From Rhodospirillaceae bacterium (GTDB lineage: Bacteria > Pseudomonadota > Alphaproteobacteria > Rhodospirillales > Rhodospirillaceae): DNA of 64,000 nt. The position numbers and the translations under genes are program-made. The stretch is from positions 146,501 through 210,500 of the forward strand of contig NSIP01000003.1 of assembly GCA_002737725.1 (NCBI GenBank). Reading direction: 5' to 3'. A model generated the notes under the pieces. It did no database searches, had not been told where the DNA came from, and saw only the letters and a list, made by a program, of their open reading frames with translations. Below are positions 9,091-18,549 of this stretch, piece after piece (the stretch's first letter is position 1; every line of letters starts with the position of its first letter).

Positions 9091-10241
9091 GCCTTCTTAA
9101 CGCCCATGACGTTGGCGCTGGCACCGATGCGGGTTTTTTCGTTGGTCTCCCACGTCAGGCCATTGGCCATAAATACCTTCTGATAGTCAGTGCCGATGTG
9201 GTCGAGCATCCACACTTCATAATTCCAACGCGTGTTCCACCAATTAAAGAACTGGCGATAGCCGGTCATTACTCCTTGGGAGTTGCGAATATCGCCGGGA
9301 GCAAACACACCGCCGGGTCGCAAAATGCGCGCGGTTTCAGCGATGATCTGCTTATTGGCCGCCCCGCTGACTTCATGGAACAGCAGGAATGACGTGACAA
9401 TATCGAAATGGTCATCGGGAAAGCCGGTTTGTTCCGCTAACCGCTGCGCGTAGTTTGCTTTGTTGCCCACATCATTGGCGCGCATGTGCGAGAAACGTAC
9501 CATGGGTCCGCCCGCATCAATGCCCCACACCTCGGCATCGGGGAATCGATTCTGCAACGCCATCGTTAGTCGCCCGTCACCGCAGCCTGCATCGAGAATG
9601 CGTTTCACTTTGCCGTCGGCAGGGATGGGTGTTTCGGTTACCAACTTGGCGTGCATTTCGTCTTGGGTATTGTGGCCCATCCAGAAGTTATTGGAGCCGT
9701 AATAATAAATGTGACCGGCGAACTCATCGCCCACATAGCCGCCGGGTTGATTATGAATTTCATGCTTGGTGTAATCGGGCAGGATTATACGGCGATCAAG
9801 CTCCAACGCGCCGGGCCCAGTTTTATCAGCCGCTTCCATTTCCGACATCAGGGCATCGCCATGGGCATAAACGGCGTCACGCAACTGTCTCCACATCACC
9901 TGCTGGCCGCGCACATAGCCATGCATGTTCATGGCCAGCACAGGATCGTTTTCAAACAATGCGACAGCTTGTTTCAGGTCAACCGCAGCGTTGATGTTCA
10001 GCTTATTGGCTTGCAGAATTTTGATCGCACGGTCGAGCGCTGCTTTGCGCAATTCACCGTTCACAAAAACGCGATAGGACATGTTGAAGTCGTCGCGCGA
10101 TTCTAAATCGAGCAATGGCAGGCGTTCAAGCTTGCCCGTACTGCCGCGCGGCTGCCAATCTAAACCCTTGCCCCAGCCCAGTGAGGGCAGAACACTTGCA
10201 GCCATGACTGATGAGCCGATGATTTTGCGACGTGAAAGCAT
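9087..10241 (-). CDS. exported SAM-methyltransferase-like protein (tandem copy 2)
   Basis: 384 residues. The N-terminus MLSRRKIIGSS, with a hydrophobic stretch after it, reads as a twin-arginine signal. Residues about 30-190 are a helical region shared with the neighbour at 10253. Next comes a class I methyltransferase core: motif I 'ILDAGCGDGRLTMAL', 'AEVWGIDAGGPMVRFSH', 'DDHFDIVTSFLLFHEV' and 'ILRPGGVFAPGD'. All SAM-fold landmarks look intact. An exported methyltransferase is unexpected because SAM is made in the cytoplasm; Tat export of a folded, loaded protein is one possible explanation (inference). It sits 11 bases downstream of its paralogue on the same strand, so the two form an operon, and it ends overlapping yciA tail to tail. 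Confidence 0.78.
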   Translation of the reverse strand: MLSRRKIIGSSVMAASVLPSLGWGKGLDWQPRGSTGKLERLPLLDLESRDDFNMSYRVFVNGELRKAALDRAIKILQANKLNINAAVDLKQAVALFENDPVLAMNMHGYVRGQQVMWRQLRDAVYAHGDALMSEMEAADKTGPGALELDRRIILPDYTKHEIHNQPGGYVGDEFAGHIYYYGSNNFWMGHNTQDEMHAKLVTETPIPADGKVKRILDAGCGDGRLTMALQNRFPDAEVWGIDAGGPMVRFSHMRANDVGNKANYAQRLAEQTGFPDDHFDIVTSFLLFHEVSGAANKQIIAETARILRPGGVFAPGDIRNSQGVMTGYRQFFNWWNTRWNYEVWMLDHIGTDYQKVFMANGLTWETNEKTRIGASANVMGVKKA

Positions 10242-10252
10242 AGTGTGCTCCG

Positions 10253-11440
10253 TTAGGCTTTTTTGGTACCCATAATGTTGGCGGTGCCTGAACCGATGAC
10301 GTTATTATTGCCAGCGCCATTGTCGCGCGACGCAGCGTTGTCTGTGACCACGAACCCGGCTTTGGTCAGAATGGCAGGGTAATCCGCTACGGCATAGTGC
10401 TCGTTCCACACCTCATAATTCCAGCGACGGATCCACCACGAATTGAATACACCAAAGGCCGAGGTGGGCGGTGCCGGGCGGCGCATACGCCCTTCAATCG
10501 GATAGAACACTCCACCGGGACGTAAAACTCGGTTCACCTCGGACATGATCTTAGGCTCGGCGTCGGGATGAACTTCGTGGAATAGAATGAACGAGGTGAC
10601 GATGTCGAAATGATTGTCGGGGAAATGCGTATCCTCGGCCAAACGCTGCGCGAAGTTAGCCCCATTCTTCATGCGGCTGGCGCGCATGTGCGCATAGCGC
10701 GCCATGGGCCCGCCTGCGTCGATGCCCCACACTTCGGCATTAGGGAAACGCTCTTTCAAGGCTACAGTCAGTTGGCCGCAACTGCAGCCTAAGTCCAAAA
10801 TGCGTTTGACCTTGCCGTCTTGCGGCACGGGTGTTTCTTCCGCTAGTCCAATGTGAACGCCGTCTTGATAGTTTTCGCCCATCCAGAAGTTGTTGGTGCC
10901 GTAGTGATACATATGGCCCGCAAGTTCATCGCCCACATAGCCACCTGGCATCATGTGAATTTCTTCTTTGGTATAGGCAGGCAGCTCCATTCGCGGGTTG
11001 ACTTCCAGTGCACCGGGGCCGGCTTTGTCGGCGGATTCCATTTCGCTGAGGTAAAAATCTGCGCGCGAATAAAGCTCAGTGCGCAGAACCTTCCACATCA
11101 GTTCCTGATTGCGCAGCCAGGTATTGGCGTGCGTCATGATCAGCGGATCATTTTCCATCAGCGCGATCATGTCGGCGCGTGTCGCCGCCTTAAAGGGGTC
11201 CATCCCCTTGGCCTGCATCAGTGCGGTTGCGCGATTGCGGGCGGCTTTGGCTAAATCTGTATTTGCCCAGACGCGAATGGTGGTCAGGAAAGCGTCGTGA
11301 CTTTCCAGATCAAGTTTAGGCAGGCGCATCAGCCGCCCGTCCATGCCACGCCCGTAATCGGCGGCAAGCACGCTCATGCCCGGCAAAGCTGCTGACGCCA
11401 ACCCAAGTGATGATGCGATGATGTCACGGCGCGTTGTCAT
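10253..11440 (-). CDS. exported SAM-methyltransferase-like protein (tandem copy 1)
   Basis: 395 residues, first gene of the tandem pair. It has an MTTRRDIIASS twin-arginine-like signal with LPGMSVLAA as the likely cleavage region. The helical N-terminal domain (KLDLESHDAFL, MESADKAGPGALEVNPRMELP, IHMMPGGYVGDELAGHMYHYGTN) closely tracks the partner at 9087. The methyltransferase core is 'ILDLGCSCGQLTVAL', 'AEVWGIDAGGPMARYAHMR', 'DNHFDIVTSFILFHEV' and 'LRPGGVFYPIEG'. The middle glycine of motif I is replaced (GCSCG against GCGDG in the paralogue), so SAM binding may be altered. The C-terminus has a 20-residue Asn/Gly-rich insertion before the shared 'ANIMGTKKA' end. Substrate unknown. The gene is divergent from the FAD oxidase at 11589. 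Confidence 0.78.
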   Translation of the reverse strand: MTTRRDIIASSLGLASAALPGMSVLAADYGRGMDGRLMRLPKLDLESHDAFLTTIRVWANTDLAKAARNRATALMQAKGMDPFKAATRADMIALMENDPLIMTHANTWLRNQELMWKVLRTELYSRADFYLSEMESADKAGPGALEVNPRMELPAYTKEEIHMMPGGYVGDELAGHMYHYGTNNFWMGENYQDGVHIGLAEETPVPQDGKVKRILDLGCSCGQLTVALKERFPNAEVWGIDAGGPMARYAHMRASRMKNGANFAQRLAEDTHFPDNHFDIVTSFILFHEVHPDAEPKIMSEVNRVLRPGGVFYPIEGRMRRPAPPTSAFGVFNSWWIRRWNYEVWNEHYAVADYPAILTKAGFVVTDNAASRDNGAGNNNVIGSGTANIMGTKKA

Positions 11441-11588
11441 TCCAACCTCTCCGTCGGCTTGAGAACCCCAACAGCCTACTCCTCTCGCAGGGCGGGTAAA
11501 GAGATCTGAAATTCAAGCTTCCATGCCGCGAGCGCGCCCTTTAGGGTACCGTTTCCCGAAAGAATAGAAGACTTTACTTGAGGTTCCC

Positions 11589-13175
11589 ATGGCTGAGGCA
11601 GCGGTTGAGATTAATACGGCAGCAGCGGATTTTGCACAAATTGTGGGGGCCGAGCACGTCATTACCGACCCGGCCGAATGCCGTGTCTATTCCAACGACA
11701 TCTTCTTCTGGGACGACGCCTACACCGCTGACGTGGTTGTGCAGCCGGGATCAGCGAGCGAAGTTTCAGAGATCGTCAAGGTTGCCGCGCGCTTGGGCTT
11801 AAGCACATACACGCGCGGTGGCGGCATGTCGTACACGAAAGGCTACGTGCCAGCCGTTGGTGGCGCGGTGCTGATTGATATGCGCCGGGTGAACCAAATT
11901 TTTGAGATCAACCCCACCGACCGATATGTTGTGGTGGGAACCGGCTGCACCTGGGAGAAGGTGGCCGAAGCGTTGAAGCCCCATGGTTTGAAACTGGTGT
12001 TCTTGGCGCCGTTTTCGGGAATCCATTCCACGGTCGGCGGTGCGCTCTCACAAAACGTACCCGCCAGTATGAAGGGTATTTTGGGTCTTGAGGTTGTGCG
12101 CGCTGATGGTTCGATAGTGCGCACCGGCGCATGGGGGCGCAAAGCGTCGCACGGCAAAGCTGCACCTTTTTTCCGCGACTATGGCCCTGACATGACGGGC
12201 ATGTTCCTGGGCGATACGGGGGCCTTTGGAATCAAAACCGCCGCCGTGATGCATTTGTATGCGCGCCCCGAAGGTACGGCGCATGCTTCGTTCGCGTTTG
12301 AGACCTATGAAGACATGGCCGCCACCATGATTGATTTGGGCAATTACGATTATCTGTATCGCCGTGTTGGGCTCGACCCGTTCAAAAGCCAGAACTCAGT
12401 CAAAGTTGGCTTCAAAGAAGCTTTGAAAACGCTGGGCGATGTCAGCACCTCGGGCACGTCCATGCTGTCAGGCCTGAAAGATACCGTGAAGATGGCCGCG
12501 CAGGGTGCGGCGGGCATGGTGGGGGCCACCAGCTTTATGGATGGTGTGAAGTGGTCGATGCATTTATCGACCGAGGCGCTGGACACAGCGGGCGCCGAGA
12601 CGGGCATGGAGCGTGTGCGCAAGGTGTGCCTGAAGCGTGGGCGCGAAATCGCCAACGTTTTGCCGCGTGCCATGGAAGCCAAAGGGTTTTCGGTGCGTGG
12701 GTTCTTAGGTGGGCAGGGGCAACGCTGGGTGCCAACCAATTCGTTGTGGCCACTATCGCGCGCTGTTGAAGTGGCCACCGCCGTGCAGGGCTTTTTCAAT
12801 GCGCGTCGGCCCGAGATGCAAAAGCACGGCATCTGGGAAAGCTACATGACCAATTGGGGGCAGGGGTATTTTCAGTGCGAGCCCAGTTTTTATTGGGTCG
12901 ATGAAGTGAGTGAATTGCACCTGCGGCACCTGGGCAAGGAGGAAGCCGACAAATTCCGAGCGCTGCCAGCGAACTTGCCTGCCCGGACATTCGCCAAGCA
13001 ACTGCGGATGGAACTGCGCGACTTTTTCTATGACCTCGGCGCGGTGCACGTTCAACTGGCGAAGTTCTATCGCTTTGAGGACTCGCTTTCTGCCGAGACA
13101 TGGCGTTTGCTGAAAGACGTGAAGGGCATGCTCGACCCTGAGCGTCGCCTCAATCCCCACAACCTCGGACTTTGA
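11589..13175 (+). CDS. FAD-linked oxidase, VAO/PCMH family (4-cresol dehydrogenase-like)
   Basis: 528 residues. The N-terminal FAD-binding PCMH domain (about 35-230) shows 'ADVVVQPGSASEVSEIVKVA', 'YTRGGGMSYTKGYVP', 'VVVGTGCTWEKVAEAL' and 'HSTVGGALSQNV'. The C-terminal half ends with the family's 'MLDPERRLNPHNLGL'. VAO-family enzymes oxidise phenolic or other alcohols, hydroxy acids or amines through FAD. I cannot assign the substrate, and no signal peptide is visible. It sits 11 bases upstream of the flavoprotein at 13187, which suggests an operon of two flavin enzymes, and is divergent from the exported methyltransferase pair. An Ala/Gly/Met-rich stretch at about 285-315 looks like a loop insertion. 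Confidence 0.82.
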   Translation: MAEAAVEINTAAADFAQIVGAEHVITDPAECRVYSNDIFFWDDAYTADVVVQPGSASEVSEIVKVAARLGLSTYTRGGGMSYTKGYVPAVGGAVLIDMRRVNQIFEINPTDRYVVVGTGCTWEKVAEALKPHGLKLVFLAPFSGIHSTVGGALSQNVPASMKGILGLEVVRADGSIVRTGAWGRKASHGKAAPFFRDYGPDMTGMFLGDTGAFGIKTAAVMHLYARPEGTAHASFAFETYEDMAATMIDLGNYDYLYRRVGLDPFKSQNSVKVGFKEALKTLGDVSTSGTSMLSGLKDTVKMAAQGAAGMVGATSFMDGVKWSMHLSTEALDTAGAETGMERVRKVCLKRGREIANVLPRAMEAKGFSVRGFLGGQGQRWVPTNSLWPLSRAVEVATAVQGFFNARRPEMQKHGIWESYMTNWGQGYFQCEPSFYWVDEVSELHLRHLGKEEADKFRALPANLPARTFAKQLRMELRDFFYDLGAVHVQLAKFYRFEDSLSAETWRLLKDVKGMLDPERRLNPHNLGL

Positions 13176-13186
13176 TCTCACACACT

Positions 13187-14686
13187 ATGAAACGCCGTTC
13201 ATTCATTGGCTCATCGGTGAGCGTCACACTCATGTCTCACGCTGTATCATCCACCGCGCACGCCGCGCAGAACATGTCATTTGACTTCGTGATTATCGGC
13301 GCAGGCACAGCAGGTTTGCCTGCAGCGATTTTTGCTTCACGTCGCGGGGCGAAGGTGCTGCTAATCGATGCAGCCCCGGTGGTTGGTGGAACGTTGCATT
13401 TGGCCAATGGGCAAGTCAGCGCTGGTGGCACGACGTTGCAGAAGGCCAAGGGCATCGTCGATACGCCCGACAAACATTTCGACGACATTGTTAAAATCAC
13501 GCGCGGTAAGGCCGATGACAATATCGTTCGGCTGACGGTGGATCACGCGCCCGCAACCATTAACTGGCTTTTGGGTGCGGGCCTGGTTCCGCTGCCCGAT
13601 CATCCAGTCACGGGCGATAGCCCAGGCCGCCCGGCTTACACCACGCCGCGCTATTTGTGGGGCGAGCAGCAGGGCAAGGCGATTTTAGCCGTCATTGAGC
13701 GCGAGCTTGCGCCGGAGTTGGCCAGCGGTCGCGTGACCACACTGCTGAACACGCGCGTGACGCAACTCATCACCGGCGCGGACGGCGCGGTGGTTGGCGT
13801 GCGTGCGCGTACCGGCAACGAGGAGCGTGCTTATCATGGGCGTCATGTTCTGCTGACGACGGGCGGGTACGCCATGAATTCCGAGTTGTTTCAAAAACTG
13901 ATCGGTGCGCCGTCCTACACGGTTGGGTCCTATCCCTATGCGTTGGGCGATGGGCTGAAACTGGTGACTGATATTGGCGGGTCGACGCGCGGGCGCGAAT
14001 TGCATCGGGCAGGTCCCGGCTCAATCCTCAGCAGCGAGTTATTCCCGGCGAAGTTCTACGCACGCTTCAACCTTACACCCCAAATCCGCCAGCCCTGGGA
14101 AATTTGGGTCAATAACTCCGGTCAGCGCTTTGTACGCGAGGATGAGCCACTGACCTACGAGCGCGAGCGTGGTCTCGCGACACAAGAAGATTTCCGTTAC
14201 GCGGTTGTCTTTGACGATGAGATTTTTGCAAACGCGCCGTTGGGCATGACCAGCTGGACGCGCGAGAAAACGATCGAGCACTTCAATGCGCACCCGATGT
14301 TCCATCGCGCCGATACGCTCGATGAACTAGCGCGCAAAGCCCGCATTAATCCTGATGGTTTGAAACAGACGGTCGCAGCCTACAATGCGAACGTCGCCAG
14401 CGGGCAAGACGCTTTCGGGCGTAAACATATGCCACGGCCCATCGCCAAGCCGCCGTACTATGCGATCACTCACCTTGGCCATTCAGCGACCTCGGCCATT
14501 GGCGTCACGCTCGACAACAAGCTGCGCGTGACCCGGGTCGACGGCACGCCTATCGCGGGCCTCTATGCTGCAGGCGAGGTGATGGGCAGCGGGTCGACCT
14601 TGGGCGACGCGTTTGCACCGGGCATGATGCTCACGCCCGCTTTGTCCTTGGGCCGTTGGCTGGGGCAAACCCTACTAATCGGTTAA
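13187..14686 (+). CDS. FAD-dependent dehydrogenase, FAD_binding_2 family (KstD/flavocytochrome-like), Tat signal
   Basis: 499 residues from the ATG at 13187. An in-frame TTG (13172) overlaps the upstream stop but adds nothing useful. The N-terminus MKRRSFIGSSVSV is a twin-arginine signal. The FAD fold 'FDFVIIGAGTAGLPAAIFASRRGAKVLLIDAAPVVGG' follows, then the 'VLLTTGGYAMN' strand and the C-terminal FAD loop 'GLYAAGEVMGSGSTLGDAFAPG'. This is the layout of 3-ketosteroid dehydrogenases, fumarate reductase flavoproteins and urocanate reductases; no haem CxxCH is present. The predicted role is periplasmic dehydrogenation or ene-reduction of an unknown substrate. It is probably translated from one mRNA with the FAD oxidase 11 bases upstream. 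Inverted arms CGGTTAA / TTAACCG (14680-14702) flank its stop. Confidence 0.82.
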   Translation: MKRRSFIGSSVSVTLMSHAVSSTAHAAQNMSFDFVIIGAGTAGLPAAIFASRRGAKVLLIDAAPVVGGTLHLANGQVSAGGTTLQKAKGIVDTPDKHFDDIVKITRGKADDNIVRLTVDHAPATINWLLGAGLVPLPDHPVTGDSPGRPAYTTPRYLWGEQQGKAILAVIERELAPELASGRVTTLLNTRVTQLITGADGAVVGVRARTGNEERAYHGRHVLLTTGGYAMNSELFQKLIGAPSYTVGSYPYALGDGLKLVTDIGGSTRGRELHRAGPGSILSSELFPAKFYARFNLTPQIRQPWEIWVNNSGQRFVREDEPLTYERERGLATQEDFRYAVVFDDEIFANAPLGMTSWTREKTIEHFNAHPMFHRADTLDELARKARINPDGLKQTVAAYNANVASGQDAFGRKHMPRPIAKPPYYAITHLGHSATSAIGVTLDNKLRVTRVDGTPIAGLYAAGEVMGSGSTLGDAFAPGMMLTPALSLGRWLGQTLLIG

Positions 14687-14695
14687 GGGCGAGGG

Positions 14696-15039
14696 TTAAC
14701 CGCGCCGAATTGTGTCGAGGAATTTCGACATCTCGCTGTTCAGCATCTCAGCTTGACTGGAAAGTTCACGAGCTGCTGCCAAAACCTCGCCTGCCGAAGC
14801 CTTTTCACTTGCCGTAGCATTTGAGTTGATCGTCCGCACAGCCTCTCGGACATCACTAAAGTGATCCATAATCTCTGCCGGCTGCGCCAGCGGACTGCTC
14901 GGTCTTCGTAGACTATTTTTAAACTCGCACGAATGTCCTGCAGTGAATTCAAACCCAGTGCTGTGACACCGCCAATAAATACTAATAGCACCACAACAAG
15001 CGCTACAAGGCGGGCGAAAATTCGAGTGTTAGTCAACAT
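14696..15039 (-). pseudogene. methyl-accepting chemotaxis protein remnant (internal deletion)
   Basis: The first 45 codons (from 15039) encode a chemoreceptor N-terminus: a transmembrane helix (VALVVVLLVFIGGVTALGL) followed by 'SLQDIRASLKIVYEDRA', as in four-helix-bundle sensors. At about 14894 the frame changes. The other frame then reads 'AQPAEIMDHFSDVREAVRTI' and 'EKASAGEVLAAARELSSQAE', ending in 'FLDTIRRG' and a stop: the extreme C-terminus of a receptor, where the signalling hairpin ends. The HAMP domain and nearly all of the signalling and adaptation helices are missing, so over 1 kb was lost in a deletion that also broke the frame. No functional receptor can be made. Confidence 0.85.
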
Positions 15040-15304
15040 GAGTTCAGTCCCTGTTGCTGGTGAGGAAGGCCGGAGGATTTTTTTGAGCGGGGATTACCCC
15101 AATTTACGGGATTGCCCCGATTTAGAGTATGTAGATACCAGTCTTGGTGCGGTTACCAAAGTGCTCAGAAGTGCCACGTAAATATTGATCCGCTGATTCA
15201 TCACTAGGCCCTCACGCCCATTTCCTTGGCAATATGAATGGCTTAGCTCGTCGCTGTAGGCTCAAGCATTGACTGCTGGCCTGCGTTGCCTCACAAGCTG
15301 CCCT

Positions 15305-17380
15305 ATGAACCACGTGGCGACCCCACCTGCACAGACTGCCAAGCCATTGTTTTCCTACCGGAAGCATTGGGCGCATCGCCTTGGCACGGCGCCATTTCTT
15401 CCCATGTCGCGCGACGAAATGGACGCGTTGGGCTGGGATGCATGCGACATTATACTTGTGACCGGTGATGCCTACATCGACCATCCCAGCTTCGGCATGG
15501 CAATTATTGGTCGGTTGTTAGAAGCACAAGGTTTCCGCGTCGGAATTATCTCGCAGCCCGATTGGCAGAACCCCGATGCCTTCAAGGCGCTGGGGCAGCC
15601 CGTGCTTTATTTCGGCGTGACTGGCGGAAACATGGATTCCATGGTCAACCGCTACACCTCTGATAAGCGCCTGCGCCATAATGACAGTTACACCCCCGGC
15701 GGCGAGGGCGGTAAGCGCCCTGATAGATCCGTGATTGTCTATGCGCAACGCTGCCGCGAAGCTTACAACGACACACCGATTGTGCTGGGTGGCATTGAAG
15801 CATCACTTCGCCGGATTGCGCATTTCGATTATTGGTCCGACAAAGTTCGCCGTTCCGTATTAGTTGATTCCAAAGCTGACATTCTGATTTATGGAAACGC
15901 CGAACGTGCAGTGGTGGAAGTGTCCCACCGCCTTGCCAAGGGCGCGTCCTTCGCCAGCATGGACGATATTCGCGGCGTCGCATTGGTGAAGTCGGCCGTG
16001 CCTGACGGCTGGACCGAATTGCACGGCGACGACATTGAGGCCAGTGACGAAGGCGCACGTGCCTCGGCCAACACACAGTCTGTCATTCGTATGCCGTCGT
16101 TTGAGCAGGTTGATAGCGATCCGGAAACCTATGCCCGTGCGTCGCGCATTCTGCATCGCGAGAGCAACCCCGGAAACGCGCGGCCCCTGGTGCAAAAGCA
16201 TGGCGACCGTGAGTTGTGGGCAACCCCGCCGCCTATCCCGTTAACCACGCCCGAGATGGATGGGGTTTACGATCTGCCTTACGCGCGTGGGCCGCATCCC
16301 AGTTACGGTGATGCCAAAATCCCAGCGTGGGAGATGATTCGGTTTTCGATCACGACTATGCGCGGCTGTTTTGGCGGCTGCTCGTTCTGTTCCATCACCG
16401 AACACGAAGGGCGCATTATTCAGAACCGTTCGGAAGATTCGATCATTCGCGAAATCGAGACGGTGCGCGACAAGACTAAGGGCTTCACCGGCATTATCTC
16501 CGACATCGGCGGGCCGACGGCGAATATGTACCGCCTGGCCTGTAAAGATAAAAAAATAGAAGCGGCCTGTCGCAAGCCCAGCTGCGTGTTCCCCGATGTG
16601 TGCCCCAACCTGAACACCGATCACAAACCGCTGATCGAGTTATATCGCCGCGCACGCGCGGTGCCCGGCGTGAAGAAAGTGATGGTCGCCTCGGGTGTGC
16701 GCTATGACTTGGCTGTCAAAAGCCCCGACTATATCAAAGAACTCGTGACGCACCATGTGGGTGGATATTTGAAGATCGCGCCCGAGCACACCGAAGCTGG
16801 CCCACTGTCGAAAATGATGAAGCCAGGCATTGGTGCTTATGATCGCTTCAAGCAGTTGTTCGACAAGGCCACCAAAGAAGCGGGTAAAAAGTATTTTCTC
16901 ATTCCGTATTTTATCGCCGCCCACCCAGGCACGACTGATGAAGACATGATGAACTTGGCGGTGTGGCTGAAGAAGAACGGCTACCGCGCCGATCAGGTGC
17001 AAACGTTCCTGCCGTCGCCCATGGCGTTGTCCACAGCCATGTATCATTCTGGCAAAAATCCGTTACGCGCCGTTCGCAAGGGCGTTTCGGAAGAAGTGAC
17101 GACGGTCAAAGGCCTGCGCCAGCGTCGCTTACATAAAGCTTTTTTGCGTTATCACGATGCCGAGAACTGGCCGATGCTGCGCGATGCCTTGAAGAACATG
17201 GGGCGCGCTGATCTCATCGGTAACGGCAAACATCACCTGGTGCCCACCTGGCAGCCGAAGGGTACCGGCGACAAGGGCGGCGAAGGAATGCGCATGGGCA
17301 AGAAACACAAGGGGCAGAAATTCCTGACCAAAGGCATTCATGCGCCCAAGGCGCTAATGCCGAAGTCGCGGGCACGCTGA
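15305..17380 (+). CDS. YgiQ-family radical SAM protein
   Basis: 691 residues from the ATG at 15305; a TTG 36 bases upstream is in frame but less likely. The N-terminal YgiQ domain (about 20-320: '[20 protein letters not shown]', '[19 protein letters not shown]', '[18 protein letters not shown]') precedes a radical SAM core with the CxxxCxxC cluster '[19 protein letters not shown]' at about residue 352, and a C-terminal '[13 protein letters not shown]' region. The length matches the family. Radical SAM chemistry is certain in principle (4Fe-4S cluster plus SAM); the reaction of YgiQ proteins is not settled. It stands alone, with 265 bases upstream of its start in which I see no other gene. Confidence 0.92.
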   Translation: MNHVATPPAQTAKPLFSYRKHWAHRLGTAPFLPMSRDEMDALGWDACDIILVTGDAYIDHPSFGMAIIGRLLEAQGFRVGIISQPDWQNPDAFKALGQPVLYFGVTGGNMDSMVNRYTSDKRLRHNDSYTPGGEGGKRPDRSVIVYAQRCREAYNDTPIVLGGIEASLRRIAHFDYWSDKVRRSVLVDSKADILIYGNAERAVVEVSHRLAKGASFASMDDIRGVALVKSAVPDGWTELHGDDIEASDEGARASANTQSVIRMPSFEQVDSDPETYARASRILHRESNPGNARPLVQKHGDRELWATPPPIPLTTPEMDGVYDLPYARGPHPSYGDAKIPAWEMIRFSITTMRGCFGGCSFCSITEHEGRIIQNRSEDSIIREIETVRDKTKGFTGIISDIGGPTANMYRLACKDKKIEAACRKPSCVFPDVCPNLNTDHKPLIELYRRARAVPGVKKVMVASGVRYDLAVKSPDYIKELVTHHVGGYLKIAPEHTEAGPLSKMMKPGIGAYDRFKQLFDKATKEAGKKYFLIPYFIAAHPGTTDEDMMNLAVWLKKNGYRADQVQTFLPSPMALSTAMYHSGKNPLRAVRKGVSEEVTTVKGLRQRRLHKAFLRYHDAENWPMLRDALKNMGRADLIGNGKHHLVPTWQPKGTGDKGGEGMRMGKKHKGQKFLTKGIHAPKALMPKSRAR

Positions 17381-17392
17381 CCACCTCATATT

Positions 17393-17422
17393 CGTCATTG
17401 CCCGGTCAAGTCCGAGTGTGAC
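17393..17422. repeat. short intergenic palindrome, 'GTCATTgCCCGG' family (partial copy)
   Basis: A 30-base element starting CGTCATTGCCCGG and ending GAGTGTGAC, with outer arms GTCA / TGAC. It matches the ends of the longer copies at 28114-28206 and 56353-56441. It lies 12 bases after the YgiQ stop and may help end that transcript, but has no T tract. Confidence 0.5.
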
Positions 17423-17449
17423 AGTAAATATAACAACTCCCGGAGTTAC

Positions 17450-18319
17450 ATGATGACCCACGCAATTATCAACCGTCGCAGTCTCATCGGTTCAGCGATG
17501 GGTGTTGCTGCAAGCACTATACTATCGCGGTCAGCTATAGCAAAGACCGACCCGGCCGACTTTGCTGACCCAAAAATCAGACTCACCTCGATCATGAAAA
17601 TGCGTGGTGCGACGGATGACCGGTTGTGCATCGGTTATGTGACGGGCATGCGCTATGCGGTGGTTGATGGTGTGGCGACGCCGTTGTTCGGCATGCTGGC
17701 GGCCACGTTCACGCGTTGCAAGAAAGCCGCCGATGATGCGTATGAAAGTCGCTCATTCGAAATTGCATACTTTACCGACTTGGCAACGGGCAAATTAGTT
17801 GAGACCTGGACCAATCCTATTACCAACAAAGCCGTCAGCGTGCCGCAAAACGGCAGCCTGATGGGCAAGGTGCTGATGAAGGGTACGGGCCTGCTGCCCA
17901 TCAACAGCCCGATGATGACGGTCATGGAGTTTGGCCACCAGTTCCGTCCCGCTGTTGTACTCGGCGAGGAAGTTTCGATCACCGAGGAAATCCGCATTCG
18001 CAATAAAGCGTCCTCGACTGGTCCGCGCTTTCGCTACAACGAAAACACAACCTACACCGCAGCACGCGACGATCTTGCCAACGCGAAATTGGCCACGGTC
18101 CCCACGGCCATCAGCTATCAAAGCCTGATCGGCTTTTCGCCCTGGATGGGCATGGAGGGCATCGATGGTCTCAACATGGGCCGTGGCACCGGCCACCGTG
18201 TCGTATCGGCCAAAGATTTACCGCCATACTTTCTCGAGTTGATGGAGAAATATCACGTCGATGTGCTGAACGATCCGATTGCAGCTATTGAGGGCAAGCT
18301 TGAGAAGAAGCCGGGTTAG
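17450..18319 (+). CDS. DUF1838 family protein with Tat signal
   Basis: 289 residues. 'INRRSLIGSAMGVAAS' near residue 8 is a twin-arginine signal, with SAIAK as the likely cleavage site. The mature part fits DUF1838: 'RLTSIMKMRGATDDRLCIGYVTGMRYAVVDG', 'PLFGMLAATFTR', 'EIAYFTDLATGKLVETWTNP' and 'FSPWMGMEGIDGLNMGRGTGHRV'. The family's function is not known to me. It often appears beside oxidoreductases, and here it follows the Tat-exported flavoprotein region. An ATG doublet (17450/17453) has CGGAG upstream. It ends overlapping the convergent small gene at 18316 by four bases. Confidence 0.78.
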   Translation: MMTHAIINRRSLIGSAMGVAASTILSRSAIAKTDPADFADPKIRLTSIMKMRGATDDRLCIGYVTGMRYAVVDGVATPLFGMLAATFTRCKKAADDAYESRSFEIAYFTDLATGKLVETWTNPITNKAVSVPQNGSLMGKVLMKGTGLLPINSPMMTVMEFGHQFRPAVVLGEEVSITEEIRIRNKASSTGPRFRYNENTTYTAARDDLANAKLATVPTAISYQSLIGFSPWMGMEGIDGLNMGRGTGHRVVSAKDLPPYFLELMEKYHVDVLNDPIAAIEGKLEKKPG

Positions 18320-18549
18320 CGCAACGTCTCGCGCACTTTTTCAATCGTCTTCAGAACCAGCGTTGCGGCGCGCACATCAGCCGCGCCTAAATGCTTGGCT
18401 TTGATCTCGGCTTCAAAGCCCTTCAGCAACTCAAGTTTCATATCCAAGGGGCGCTTGCCTAAATAGGCGATCAGCCATTGCGATACGCCTTTAGGGTCGG
18501 GGCGCTCGCGCGCCATATTCACCATCGTCGTGACAGGATCAGAGGCCAT
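18316..18549 (-). CDS. small conserved-looking cytoplasmic protein, unknown function
   Basis: 77 residues, predicted to be all helical ('MVNMARERPDPKGVSQWLIAYL', 'LDMKLELLKGFEAEIKAKHLG', 'ADVRAATLVLKTIEKVRETL'). No signal peptide or membrane segment. The start overlaps the last 11 bases of the acetyltransferase gene at 18539, which points to translational coupling in the ridA - acetyltransferase - this gene operon. I do not recognise a family. Confidence 0.6.
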   Translation of the reverse strand: MASDPVTTMVNMARERPDPKGVSQWLIAYLGKRPLDMKLELLKGFEAEIKAKHLGAADVRAATLVLKTIEKVRETLR

